A model generated the notes under the pieces. It worked only from the letters and a program-made list of their open reading frames with translations, searched no databases and was not told the DNA's origin. Below are positions 23,895-35,937 of a stretch of DNA of 64,000 bases, piece after piece (the first letter of the stretch is position 1; every line of letters begins with the position of its first letter). The DNA is from Boswellia sacra (taxonomy: Eukaryota > Streptophyta > Magnoliopsida > Sapindales > Burseraceae). A program made the position numbers and the translations under genes. The stretch lies in assembly GCA_013180625.2 (NCBI GenBank), contig SNVD02009113.1, positions 1 through 64,000 of the forward strand, written 5' to 3'.

Positions 23895-24331
23895 GAGAAG
23901 AGATAAACTTAATTTTGAAAGTTCTATATTTTGGTTAATTTTGAAAGTTCTATATTTTGGTTTATTTTTTATCTAGCTAGGGTTAAAACAATCATTTTAC
24001 ATGCCAAATGTGCGGGGATCACCCATATTTATTAACTTTATTAAGGGTAAAAAGGACATTTCATTTCTAAATGTATATTTTATTTATGCACACGCTTTTT
24101 AAAAGGTAGGTTAATGGTACTTTGGCAATTGCAGAGGTTTTGGATGGAAAAATGATGTCATCTAACGACTAAACTAACATAAGGGTGGTACATAATGAAT
24201 TTTCAAAAGGTAGGGATGCCGCCTATACAAAAGTGCAAAACACCTTTTTTGGTGAAATTAAAGCCAAAATGTAGGGGTGGTTTGTGATATTTCTCAATTA
24301 CAAATTAATAAAGAAATTAAAGGGGAAATAG
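23895..24331. other. AT-rich, includes a 26-bp duplication
   Basis: attttgaaagttctatattttgg occurs twice in a row (about 23911-23963, period 26). The rest (24100-24300) contains G-rich phrases such as gtaggggtggtttgtgatat that look like transposon debris. No gene. Confidence 0.4.
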
Positions 24332-24525
24332 AATAATATTACATCTACAACTTATTTACAACCATATTCTATACAATCTGAATCGATAAACTATCACTAG
24401 GTAGATAAAAAAAATAAATAAAAGAAATTAAATTTAATGAATAGTAATTATTAATCTAATAATATTTGGTCAACTCGGATTGTATAAAAAGTTGGTTGTA
24501 GATAAGTTGTAGATGTAACATTATT
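24332..24525. mobile_element. MITE with ~30-bp terminal inverted repeats
   Basis: The left end aataatattacatctacaac and the complement of the right end agree at all but one position over 20 bp, and similarity continues through ttatytacaacc. About 194 bp in total. A clear target duplication is not visible, so the superfamily is left open. Confidence 0.7.
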
Positions 24526-25184
24526 TGAGAAAGTAAAAATATTTCTCGAAATTAGAACATGTTCCCTCAGGCTGGGAAATGACCATTAGAAACAAAGGAG
24601 ACGTCGTCTATTAAGTTTAAAAAGAAATGGAAACATGTTCCTTCATAGCTGTTGGGTCAAAAGGTTAAATTTAGTAAATGGACATATATACTAAATCTTA
24701 ATGTCATTTTTTTCCCTTTTGATGAAATTATCTAAGAACCTTATTCATTCACCCAATTAAATCTTTATTGGCCAGTGAAAGCACGTGCGTGTCAATATTT
24801 GTTAACTCATGATTAGTTACATGAAATAGGATACAACAATACTTAAGACAGAAACCCACAATCAAGCAAATAGTACACATTTGGTAATTGACATGTTGAA
24901 GTGTGTCACAAGCCCCACAAGGGAAATGGCCCTAGGAAACCAAACATTCAAGCAATACGTTGAGAGAATTGTGATGTAAAAGAAGGTTTTACAAAGTAGA
25001 GAGTATAGTAACCAAAGTAAATTTGAGTCATTTTACAATAAATCAATGAATCCATACATCACTTCATATAAAAAATTGTAAATTCTTATATACAAAATAT
25101 AAACTCTTATATATTTCAACACAACTTGTATACAAATGATCATTTACAACTTTTTTTTTCTATTGTTTACAAATTTTATATAAG
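24526..25184. other. No recognisable feature
   Basis: AT-rich single-copy-looking sequence with no open frame of note. Confidence 0.4.
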
Positions 25185-25862
25185 TATAGTAAACCTTCAT
25201 AAATGAACATTGTTGAGATCGTGAAAAAATATTATTTTATAGAAGTTATTTAATTACCGATAAATGAATAATTTATTAATTTATCAAAAAATGACATTTA
25301 TAAAGTATATGAAGCCATTTCTCCTCTATATTATATATAGAAATTCAATAGATATTGAACACATTTTAAATTATCATAATGAGAATGATGCAGCGATAGA
25401 ATTGCCTACTATGAAGAGATTATTGAACAAGTAATGCATATGTCAACTGAGAATGATCATAATCTAAATGATAGTTCCGTTTTACAAAATGTTTTTCCAA
25501 AACAGGCCATTCGAGCTATAGTAACCTTACACAACGTCTTGCTACAACATGAAAAAAATTCCAAATGTGGTACATGTTTTGCAAAAATTAAGGATGAAGT
25601 TGAGTTGAGTTTAGATTGAAAAAAAAAACTTTAGATGCAATCAAATTGATATTAAATTTTATATGTTATATATTTTATGTATTTGATCAATAATTAATTT
25701 ATGTTTTTATTTGGTCTTTAAGGATTTGAAAAAAATTTATTATCTTTTTTATTTAGCGAATTTATTCATTTATTACATAGATCCAAGTCGGGATCAGAAG
25801 ATTTTATTATTTAACTAAAGTTATTAATTTATCAAATATTCATTTATCAAGATTTTACTATA
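25185..25862. mobile_element. pogo-type (Tc1/mariner) deletion derivative
   Basis: The element 25187-25860 (674 bp) has inverted ends beginning TAGTAAA...CTT.ATAAATGAA, matching at about 22 of 26 positions, and is flanked by TA dinucleotides (25185-25186, 25861-25862) as expected for this superfamily. It retains the tail of a transposase reading frame (see 25386-25619) but is far too short to be autonomous. Confidence 0.75.
25386..25619 (+). pseudogene. C-terminal fragment of a pogo/Tigger-type transposase
   Basis: The frame ending at 25619 reads ...FPKQAIRAIVTLHNVLLQHE, then KNSKCGTCFAKIKDEVELSLD. The pattern (A.R.A..TL.NFLLQ.E...L..LRKI.DEIE.DL) matches the C-terminus of plant pogo-like transposases. 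The DDE core is absent. The frame starts inside the element and stops just before its AT-rich right part, consistent with an internal deletion of an autonomous copy. Confidence 0.55.
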
Positions 25863-25985
25863 TTTACAATTTATATGTGTATACAAATAATAAATAGGTA
25901 CAACAACATTTTGTAGCCAAATCCCTATACCAAATGTCTAATAAATCTTGTGCTGCTTCCCAGTTATTGAGAATGCTACTAATGG

Positions 25986-26760
25986 TAAGGGTGTAATTCG
26001 TATTTGCAGGTCGCATTCATATCGTGTCGAGCTGTGACACGACAAAGATTGACCTAACATGAACATGACTCATTTATTATTCCTGTTATGAAGGATCCAC
26101 ATGAACACGATATGATTATTGAATGGATAACACGCCACGCCACGCCACACAAACACGAATAATAAACAGTTCGTGTTTGTGTCTCTAACACGATTAGGAC
26201 ACGTTTACACGATTGACACGATCTGTTTACAGTTACAACACGATTATGATATGATTATAATTACGACATGATTATTACACGATTATACATTAAAACCTAT
26301 TTTTTAATAAAAAAGATAAAATATAATATATAAAATTAAACATAACTAAATACCAAGAAACCATACAAACTTCAATATTTAGTTTAAGAAATTAGAAATT
26401 AAGGATGATGTGCCATGTGTCCTTGTAGTTATATCAATATATAAAATATTATAATTTCTAATTTTTATTATTTAATGAGTAAAAAATATAAAATATTATT
26501 TGTGTCGATAATCGTGTTTTAATTTATATTCGTGTCAATCGTATCAACCGTGTTTAATAGATATACGTGTCAAAAATATATTCGTGTCATAGAGAGTCGT
26601 CTCATAATCATGTTTGTGGATTGAAGGCCTTCAATATAAACACTACACGATGATTAAATGGGTTGAAAATTTCGACACGAACACAAGTAAGACAAATTCA
26701 AACTTGTAAATTTCTGTGTCGTGTCAGATTTGCGTGTCGTGACTCAAATTGCCACATTTA
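25986..26760. mobile_element. hAT-like non-autonomous element rich in cgtgtc motifs
   Basis: Ends taagggtgtaattcg and the complement of caaattgccacattta form imperfect inverted repeats. Subterminal regions are full of cacgac / gtgtcg words in opposite orientations. The flanking octamers actaatgg and actgactg agree at 5 of 8 positions, so the target duplication is decayed or the border is off by a few bases. It resembles the better-supported element at 14465-15254 in size and composition. Confidence 0.5.
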
Positions 26761-27426
26761 ACTGACTGCTCAATCTGATGTCGATTTCTACAGGCACACT
26801 TCGTCCTATCATTAAAGATTATTCGGGTGAGCCAAATTGGTGTTTGATGAACCCTATCTCACCCCTTCCTCTTTCACCTCTCGAACATTGCAGCATAATG
26901 CCTTGAACCAGGCATTGGAGAAAAAACAGGCACATTATAATTAAGACTCAAAAAAGAAGCATAAAGAAAGGAAAGCTAAAAACTTGGCTTCATCCCAATT
27001 CCCATAATGATTCATCATCATCATCCGTTTCTTTTTTTTATTAAAAAAAAATCTATTATAACCAAATAACACACAAATGCCATAGTAGCAGCACAACCCT
27101 GATGGACTTTAGCTTTCCTGTTTCCTCCAAAAGCTTGAGGTCTTTCCACAAAGACACGACAGCATGAGAGAGGGCTAACCAGCAAGGGTTAAAGGCAAAA
27201 ATCATGTTTATCGGCTTTTGACGAGCAACAAAATACAGCAAGAATTTGTGGTCTATTCTCTCAGCCTCTTTTATCATAGATAATGTACGAATTAGGAGAA
27301 AAACAAATGTTCCGTCTTCTTTTTCTAGATCATGAGATTGGCATTAATTTTCCCAAGTATGTTGTAAGCCAGTCTGTACACTCTCTAGAGATAAGATATT
27401 CTTTGATTCTTCAAAACATCAAATAG
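26761..27426. other. No recognisable gene
   Basis: A short minus-strand open frame (27056-27277) has no recognised relatives. The sequence becomes abruptly GC-rich from about 27427. Confidence 0.35.
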
Positions 27427-27739
27427 GGCGTGCAGGCCTGCCTCTTTTTTAGTAGGTGATTCATTACCGAAGCGAAGAAAAGGCTGGATCAAGAGAAGGG
27501 GGTACTACGAGCCCTCTGCCCCACGCATCTAAACAGCTCGCACTCGCGTGGTTCACCGGTTCCACCGACTAGACCCTTAGAGTGATTCAGTCGATACAGA
27601 GGTGCACTTGAAGTGGGGGGTGTGCTGTCCCTATTGGGCTGGGCCGTCCCCCATAAGGCCCCACCGGCGCATAAGCGCCCTCTTGCTACTCATATGCAAG
27701 GCGCCGTCTTAGCCTTCCCAGACCAGGATCGCTCCCACA
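27427..27739. other. Putative organelle-derived (mitochondrial) insert, left half
   Basis: A sharply GC-rich block in an AT-rich neighbourhood, with long runs such as ccataaggccccaccggcgc. Its style (few poly-A/T runs, about 55-60% GC by eye) resembles plant mitochondrial DNA. It stops abruptly at a Mutator-like element and appears to resume at 28865. No mitochondrial gene was identified, so the origin is inferred from composition. Confidence 0.45.
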
Positions 27740-28873
27740 GGCCAAATTTCACCAAATAACCTCGTTCACTTTTCATTGTCTACTTCTAACCCCATTTTTA
27801 TTTTTAACTAATTCTAACCCCTTTTATGAACTAAAAGTACAATTATGCCCTTAAAAGTTTAGAAACCAACAAAGCACCCACCAACGAGTTTTTTCTCCTC
27901 GCTGAAGACGCTCACCTCTCTCTTTCTCCTCCTCCTCCCCCTCTCTGTGTTCTGCTCATCCTCTACCTCATCGTTCAAACCAAGCCCCCCAAAATCCCAA
28001 TCAAGAACCGCAAGATCCCATTAATGATCAACACTAGCATCAACGAAGACCGACATTTGGATTATGGAGGCTTCTTTTCTCCGATTTTTCTTCAAAATTT
28101 TTTTTTTCAATGCATTGAGGAGGCGCTTGTGTATGTAAACAAGTCGTACACCCCTCCCTCCAGCATCACCATCTGAAGCCATAAGCCAACACCAAACAAC
28201 ACTCTCTTTTTGTTTGATTTCCAGATCAAAAAACAAAAAAGAAAAAAGAATCTGAGCCATTAATCAAAGTGCTCCGTGGCGTTTATCACCATCGATGTTT
28301 GCTGGGTTTGAGTTTCTTGCTGGGTGATTTCCATGGGTTTCCACTAGCAGTGATGTTTGATTTGTTTCAATCGAAATGGAATTGGATTTGAGTTGGAGTC
28401 TCGAGCTATGCCATGGAGGATGTCTTTCTTTGAGCATACCGTGGAAGAACTACAATGATGCTGCCTTGGTTGGAAGTTAGAAATGAAATCAAATTTCTCT
28501 TTTGCTCGCTGGCTAGAACTTAGAATATGATTAGAGGACTTTATCATGATCTGTATCTACAGTGAAGTGACTGAAGGAGAAGAGAGGAGAATTGAAGAAG
28601 AGATGGAGAGAGATGGATAGGGAGAGAAGAAGACGAGAGAAAAGGTGTAAGGGTTGGTGGACGGTGGTGGCGGACGATTATACGTGTTGTAAGTGTTGCT
28701 TGTGGTTCTCCGGTAAAAAACAACAAAACAAATTGGGTAGAGAGGCTGAGAAGGAGGGTATCTTTGTTTTTTCATATAGAAAATGGGTTACAAATGATTA
28801 AAATTGAAAAAGAGTTTAGAATTAGTTATTAGAGTCCAAAAGAGGTCAAATAAAAAAATAATCCCTCCCACAC
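27731..28873. mobile_element. Mutator-like non-autonomous element (8/9-bp target duplication)
   Basis: The element proper is 27740-28864 (1125 bp). The ends are degenerate long inverted repeats: both begin GG, share ACCTC-TT about 20 bases in and share aactaattctaa further inside. The flanking nonamers gctcccaca (27731-27739) and cctcccaca (28864-28872) agree at 8 of 9 positions, allowing one base of uncertainty in the right border. It interrupts a GC-rich organelle-like segment. The interior contains CT-rich text (27890-27950) and AG-rich text (28590-28670) giving several short open frames, none recognisable. It could carry host DNA (Pack-MULE style), but I cannot name a donor gene. Confidence 0.6.
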
Positions 28874-28955
28874 CAGTAGCGTTCGTGATCGGCCTACTCA
28901 ACTGTGTATCGATCGAAAGGCAGGGCGTCACAGCCCCCAACCAAGGGACAATCAT
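28873..28955. other. Putative organelle-derived insert, right half
   Basis: GC-rich, low-redundancy text (agtagcgttcgtgatcggcc...) beginning exactly at the right end of the Mutator-like element and fading into AT-rich DNA by about 28955. Together with 27427-27739 it would form one continuous insert of about 400 bp before the transposon landed. Confidence 0.4.
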
Positions 28956-30397
28956 GATTTGTGCAAATGCTATTGACACCACAGCAGATAATAACTCGTA
29001 TTCTTTAACCACTTTGAGGCATTATGCAGAACTGTAATTAGAGATATAACCACGACAATTAGAATCTTAAACTAATACTTCTATTTTCAAGTTAAAATGA
29101 CAGGGAACTAAAGTTTGTACATCATGTTTCTTACAATCTCAAAAGGTTCCCATATGCTTTATATTTTTCAACTTTATAAGGATACCTTGACAGACTTACA
29201 CTTAATGCAAATGCCAGAAATTAAAGACTCGAGCAGCTTTCAAATATCTCCAAAGGCTCACCATACTGCACGCAAATAATACATCTAACTCTACAATTTA
29301 TGCCCAAAGCCTAACTCTTTTAAGCCCAAATAATTAAGAGAAGTGATAGAGTAGTCTTTTTTTTTTCCATTGATCTTCAAAATGAAGAGCAACATTCCAG
29401 ATTGGAAACAAAGTAAATAAATTAATGATGAACAAAAGTTACAAAAGCAGAGCAAGTGTCCAAAATAGCAAAAAGAAAAGTAACTAATATGTCTGAATAT
29501 GAGACTAACTAACTAATCACTATAGAGAAAAAGCCAGTCCTTATTAGAAAAAACCCCCAAAGTAATAGTTAACCAACCACACATTCACGTAATTCCACTG
29601 AAAACCGAAAACCATCACCGATCAAAGCCGAAGACCACATCTTTCTCGAAACCTTTGCCTAATTCATTCAGGTAAATATATCCAGTTCCCACAACTAACC
29701 CTAAGTATAATGTATAACATTCCAAATATTGACCCAACTGAAACTGGCAGAAGGCAACTAAGGTAAATGCAACCGACAAAAAAAAAAAAGAGAAAAAACA
29801 CACACACACACACACACACACGAATTATGTTCTCCTGTACAAACCAAGGAATCCAACCATTTAAATGCAAGGTGTATAATTATATGTGAAAAGTTACATA
29901 ATTTGGTTCATATGCCTGCAGGGAGTAGACATCACCCAAGGAAACGCTTAAGAAATAGTATGATCACTAGAATCAAATGAACAAAGCTAACTTGCCAAAT
30001 ATCCATTAATCCATTATTTTCATGAATCCATCAAGGCCACATACAACAACTCCATCTCATCCACTAAATTGCTCATATATAACTATATTAATCAACAAAT
30101 AGCAAAAATAGCTAATATCTGCCAAAATTTTCAATTTCCGTTCAGAATAAACATTAACACACAAATAAAATAATCCAATCAACCGATACAAGATTACCAA
30201 TCACCGCAAATAAGCTCCAAACACAGGGAGGTTAATCAACCGCTCAGGTCTGTAGTTTGCCCCACAAGGCCTAGAGTTCAATTTCTCAGCATCTACTTGA
30301 CAAAATGCCACGACTTTCCTGTTTCACAATACTGCAGGGTCCGGCACAGGCCCAGTTTCAAACTCGACCTTGCTGATTAAGTTCTTAAACTTATTAG
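28956..30397. other. Intergenic; one (CA)n microsatellite
   Basis: No open frame with recognisable homology. A (CA)n run of about 11 units lies at 29799-29821. The stretch just before 30398 is ordinary sequence downstream of the cofactor C pseudogene. Confidence 0.45.
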
Positions 30398-31404
30398 CTA
30401 GGTTGCACTACTGCCACATCCTAAATCCAACAAATCAATAGCCCCAAGCCTCTCCTCCACTGGCAGAACCGACCATTTGGGACTCTGTACAGCTCTCAAC
30501 CACTTAAAATCATGCACATCGGCCCAGTTCCCTGTCTCTTCACTCAACCCAGCCCCTCCAAATCCTCCTCAATCCCCTCATGCAAATCTCACCCCACCAC
30601 AATCTTCAATTATCAGCCTGCTCCTCACACTCAAGTAAAAATCACAATTTCTCGCCATATGAATCCTAATCTGATGCGAAGCGAAAGCCAACACACAATC
30701 CTCCAATTCCTATATCAAAATCGAACCCATCACGGCCCTCACATGCACTTTGCAACCCTTCAAGAGATTCACAAACTGGGCATTGACAGAACCCACCAAT
30801 CTCACCTCACAGACTTCCAAATCCGATAACGTGAACTCACCTACCTCTGAGCCTTTGAATTTCTTTACCATCATTTGGTTTCTTTTGCCTCTGAAACGAG
30901 GGGAATCACGCACTGCAATTCTCGGCCTGGTTTCATCAGGTAATGAAATGGCATCGTTTTGAGTTAGGGTTTGGTTTCCGGGTTTCTTCCTAGGTGGGTT
31001 TGTGTTTGAAGGAGAATTTTTTCGGGTATTAGTTTGGACGATAAATTGTCGAGATTTTGCTTCAAATCCGATATGGTATTGGGGAAGGATCAGACTTCGT
31101 CGGAGAGGAGGGAATATAAGTTCTCGGCGAAAGGTTTTTGAGGTCGGAGATGGCGTAGGAGATGTCGGGGAGGCGAGAAGGATCGGAAGTGTATTCGACA
31201 AGGTTGGTGATGGAGCTCTTGGAGTCATTGAAGCGGGAGAGGAAGGCGTAGGTGGATGAGTCGGTTGAGTTGAGTTTGCAAGTTTCTAAACGTGTTTGCT
31301 GGCGATCGGCGAGACGCTAGAGCATCAACTGGTGCTTTCTTTTGCAATGCTGGGTCTGCGATTTGCTGGGTTTTTGAGTTCTCTTCCTCCTGGACCTCCT
31401 CCAT
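30398..31404 (-). pseudogene. TFCC: Tubulin-folding cofactor C (PORCINO-type) pseudogene
   Basis: Cofactor C helps release assembly-competent alpha/beta-tubulin in the cytosol. The minus strand starts ATG at 31404 and reads MEEVQEEENSKTQQ...DPALQKKA, then after frameshifts RLADRQQTRLE, AFLSRFNDSKSS and ISDLKNL (N-terminal coiled-coil). A long open stretch (30710-31228) covers NDAISLPDETRPRIAVRDSP and the TBCC domain start (LSDLEVCEVRLVGSVNAQFV). An in-frame stop near 30707 is followed by DCVLAFASHQIRIHMARNCD and a C-terminal DFKWLRAVQSPNWSVLPVEE, ending with the stop at 30398-30400. The span, about 335 codons without introns, equals the family (about 345 residues; the Arabidopsis gene is also intronless). 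At least three frameshifts and two stops argue for a pseudogene; sequencing errors are a less likely explanation. Confidence 0.9.
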
Positions 31405-33246
31405 TTGCTTCCATCCACCAGTCGCCGGTCCCCGGGTGTGATGTTTTCTGAAAGTAATTTTAGAAAACAGACTCGATTGTGAAAATTTAAAAAATGGTTA
31501 ATCTACTCCTTGAGCGAGAGTTCCAACAAGAATACCTTCGATTTTCATAATAAACATAAATAAATATCAATATATTACCCCCTAATGTTTAAGAACTTAA
31601 AATAATAATAATAATAATAATAGTAGTAGTAATAGTAATAATAATCATAATAATAATAATTTTTCCCTATTTTTTCTTTTGATTATAAAAATAAAATAAA
31701 AAAATGTCACTACAGGTAGAAAAGACTAAAAAAAAGATAAAATTATTTTATGACATTGACGAGGAATAAAATCTTCGGAATAAAAATTTTTAATTTATGA
31801 AACCTTAGAAAAAAAAAAAAGAAGGGTTCTTTTTTGTATTTCAAGCAGAAACAGTTTCACATTTTCAAAAGATATTTAAAAAAACAAAAAAGATTTTTAC
31901 TTTTTAACACTCTAAAGAAGGATTTATTGTATAGGAAAATTTATTTAAACAAGTTTAGCATTATCTGGGGAAGTGATTCTGCGACGTTAATGGACCTGAG
32001 CATTGTAATTTTTTTTCCCAATTAAAATACATTGCAAATCTCATAGACTTCAATTGGCAAGGTTAAACATGCACGGTTAAGGGATCACAATGTTTACGTT
32101 TCTCAACAAGCTTAATGTAAGCACAAATTTATTGCCACCCAGTAAAGGCCCCAAAGGTTAACTGGGCTCGTCAAGTACTTATTTGAGACTCACTGGCTGA
32201 TCCTTGAACGTGACTTAAGGATCGGTTGCTAAACACGGCCCTGGTCATTTCAAAGCAGCCTAGATAAAAAGTAGAGGAGAAAGGCCTACTGTTCCATCTA
32301 GAAAACATTCGCACTGGAGATGACAGAAGTACCGGCATCGGCATGGGCACGGTCGCTGGGCCTGCAAGATTTCCCCCTACTGGGTCTGGGCCTAGTAAAA
32401 ATATCAGGACCTTAGTCCATAAGGTCCTGGCTGAGCTCCGTTTTATGTCTTAGTCACGAGATTTCGGGCCCGGTTTTTTTTTTTTTAAGTATATATAGTA
32501 AATTTTTATGTAATTATATATTATCTATATTTTTCACAAACTAATAAAAAATTCATATTAATTAATTTAAAATCAATACGAACAAATATTATAAATTATA
32601 TTAATATTGTTAGAGATTAAATTTATTAAATAACAAGTTATTAATTTTAAAATGCATCGGCTTTTGACTATCTTATACATGTACTGGCATTCGAAAGCTT
32701 GGTTGTGTTTGTTTACAAACTCTAAAAACTATTTTATAAAATGCACACTTTTTAATGCATCAAAATCAATAGTCATCATCTATTATTTTCAAAATTCAAA
32801 AAAATTTAAAACCAACCACATATTCTTTCTAAATTTTGAAAATAAAAACTTCAAAAACACAAACAAACACACTAATGAATTAATGAATGCTGTTAGATTA
32901 GCCTAGCTATTAAAGAAAGACTCGAGAGCCAATCAACTTGAGCTGAAGCTAGTTCCATAAAGTTATTAATTTTTCAAATAATAATGGCAATTTATATTAG
33001 AGACGACGCTTGCTATAAGCACTGGTTTGATTATAGCTTCATTGCTTTTGAACTAGTTGAAAATGTAAGAACTTTGCGATGTATATGAGCATGTGATACA
33101 TGTATATAACCAATTTGATGGTACTTAAATAAAATATAGTTATTTATTTGTTATGCGCTTGCCAAGTACTGAAAATCACCATTAATTATTATTCCAATAG
33201 TGTAGCAACTAGAAAATTAGGAAGCAAAAATATTAAGGTCATTCAT

Positions 33247-33294
<48 letters not shown>

Positions 33295-35618
33295 AGTAAC
33301 CATATATAAATTGTTTTATTATTTATCGTTTGTTTCAACAATTTGGTGTGGATAACACTTCTTATTATTGTTTTTACCATAATAATTAATTATAATGTAG
33401 TAAATGAATTATAAAAATATCAACTAAAATACGTTGTCAATAAATTATATAATAAATTAGGAATTTGCCAACCCTAATTCCCACCACTGGTCTAAGGGTA
33501 TGTAAATTAACGTAATTCAAAAAGCCAAACCAAAATAATCGTTTTGGTCTAGATTTGAAGTTTAATTTGAGTCAAAGTATTGTTATTAAAGTCTACAAAA
33601 TTTCTTTCTAAGCCCTATACTTGAATACTTATTAGATGATTTTGAAACTATCCTTATTTAAACATATCAATTTTTTATTAAATTTATTTAAATTACACAC
33701 AAAATTTTCTCTTCTTTCTTCATTCGTGTTTGCTTCTCCTTAAAATTCATCAATTTTTGTTTTTTAAAAATTGAGTAATATCATGAGAGCTTTACCAAGA
33801 AATTTTTAATCAAACGGTAAATTTAGAACGTTGGGCCACGGCAGAGGGCTAATTGCCCGCTTGGGTTAGCTATACGGTTTCATCTGTATGGAGGCCTTGG
33901 CCGTTTGATTACCATACTCCAGGTTAGAATAGATGGGAGGAAAGTGCAGGCCATTGTAGATTGGATTGACACTGATCCCTTTTAGGTATTGCATTCCGGT
34001 TTTTATTACCAAAGCATTGTTGACTTGTATTTTTAGTAAATAGAATAAGGTGTTTGCTTGAAGCAAATTATGAAGGTTAACTGGTTAAGTGTCTTTACGA
34101 TCTAACAAGCGAATACTCAGTAACCCGTAAGTTGTCATACAATCTAATAAGTGAATACCTATAAAAGTTGTTACACGATCCAATAAATGAATACCTATTA
34201 ACCCGTAAAGAAGACATTCGAGCAGAAGCACACGCGCACACGTGGATCCATCGACACCCACTCTCTTACTTTTTGTCATATAGACTATTACATGAGAATG
34301 TAAAATTTTATTTGTATGTAGGTTGTAAGTCAACATTACGGATAATATACATATGAAAAAATAATTATTTTTTTTTGAATTTAACACACACATAGAGTAA
34401 TACTTGCAAAATTGAGAAATATATTATATTCCAACAGTAATCATACAAGATTTTGACGGTAATATCAATTAATTAACTTACTGATTTCCCATAACAAATT
34501 AAAATTAGCTTTATCATACTTCCCCAAGGGAAATTCGACAGGCACAAGGTCCTATACAAGGCAGTAGGATATGTTTTTTCTCCAAACCTGCTTGTAGAAG
34601 GTTTTCTTGTAGAAAAAATAAATTACAATTAGTCAAATAGTGATATGTGTTTGATGTCCTCACTCCTCACACATTATGGACATTGTTGTTATTGTAATTT
34701 TCTTGGATATTGAATAGTCTTATTACATTCTTGGGGAAAATATTAAAAGCACATGTGCAAGTTAGTCCTTATGATTCCATCTTTATTTATTTATTTATTT
34801 TTATAGACATGCATGAATATTTATAAATATAATTTGTTAATATAATTACAATTCTTTTTTTTTTAAATAATGGCATTGTACATATAACCTATATATATAA
34901 TTTATCTCATAAAACTTAGCATGTTAATTAATATTATGTAACTGTCATGTAATTTAGCATAATTTATTTTATGAAATTTTTTACTTATTTAATTAATAAT
35001 ATTGTACGCAAGATATTAAGAAAGAGATCTATGAGTCTGAATTTTTCTGTACAATTTTTGTACCATTAGATCCGAACACTTCCGGAGGGTGAGATTATGC
35101 ATAAAATTGGATAATTGCCCATTTATTACGCCTTGAAAATGATACATAATAGATGTTAAATCTTAGTTACCCAAATACTTGAAGGAATATGTGATGATAC
35201 AAATGTGGTAATATATATACAATATAAATTGATGGTCTGGCATATTTTATATTAAAAACTCAAATTAAATTTCTAGTTGTTCATCTTATTGAGTTCGTAA
35301 TTTTTCTAAAAGTTTAAGCTTGTAGATATGATACATCCATATAAATACGTAAAAAAGCAACACTTTTTTAATTAATTTTTTTAAATAACATGAAGAAGAT
35401 TTGAACTTGTGCTGACGAGTCTAATACTATATTAAGTTTGCCTATTTCTAACAATATAAAATGCTTAAGTTTTTAAACGTGAACTAATTGAATATTTAAT
35501 TTTCTAATATATCTTACCTAATCTAATAGTTGACATTTAAATTAAATGAGTCATATACGTTAATTTAATTATAGAGTTATGCATGATTTCTTTATGTTGT
35601 TGCTTAATTTCTACAGGT
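31405..35618. other. AT-rich intergenic stretch
   Basis: Holds an (AAT)n/(AGT)n microsatellite (about 31604-31663), a GC-rich scrap with gggcctgggcc-like words (32330-32475) that may be hAT debris, a (TA)n run of 42 bp (33251-33292), an unrecognised minus-strand frame (33866-34066) and three ~40-bp imperfect repeats with the word aataagtgaatac (34090-34215). No gene is supported. Confidence 0.45.
33251..33292. repeat. (TA)n microsatellite
   Basis: Twenty-one uninterrupted AT dinucleotides. Confidence 0.97.
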
Positions 35619-35934
35619 TTAACAAGCACACATATGGACAACGCGCTCGCGTAGACAAATTAAGCTACCTCGATGCCTCATTGATGACAGAGCTGTATAT
35701 GGTTCACGGTGGACAAAGATGATAAGGGGGCAATCTTTGTCCAACATTGAAAATACATATTTGGATAAAATTAAATATGTCATAGCTAGCAGTCGGAATA
35801 GTCTGCAGGAGAATCGGGTGAGCTTTGAATTGTCAAAGGCAGCTTCTACCAAGGAACAGCTAGCCTGGAAAATCCGCCAACTACGTGGAATATCAATGCA
35901 AGAAAGCTGTTGGGCATCTTGTTCATTTTCGTAG
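35619..35934 (+). pseudogene. Unrecognised coding relic with a splice-acceptor-like start
   Basis: A pyrimidine-rich tract ending tctacag (35612-35618) is followed by an open stretch reading FNKHTYGQRARVDKL and LMTELYMVHGGQR, a stop, then in another frame SLSNIENTYLDKIKY, RVSFELSKAASTKEQ and LAWKIRQLRGISMQE up to the stop at 35932-35934. The composition is protein-like (Leu/Ser/Lys/Glu alternation, no low complexity). I do not recognise the family. The opposite strand also has a 155-codon open frame (35619-36086), but its sequence is less protein-like. This could be an exon of an undescribed gene or a transposon relic. Confidence 0.35.
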
Positions 35935-35937
35935 ACT

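Noticed and set aside
28592..28801. Arg/Lys-rich open frame and its antisense frames
   Set aside because: Low-complexity AG-rich DNA inside the Mutator-like element; no family match.
30512..31259. Plus-strand open frames opposite the cofactor C pseudogene
   Set aside because: They are antisense shadows of the minus-strand TBCC-domain coding sequence.
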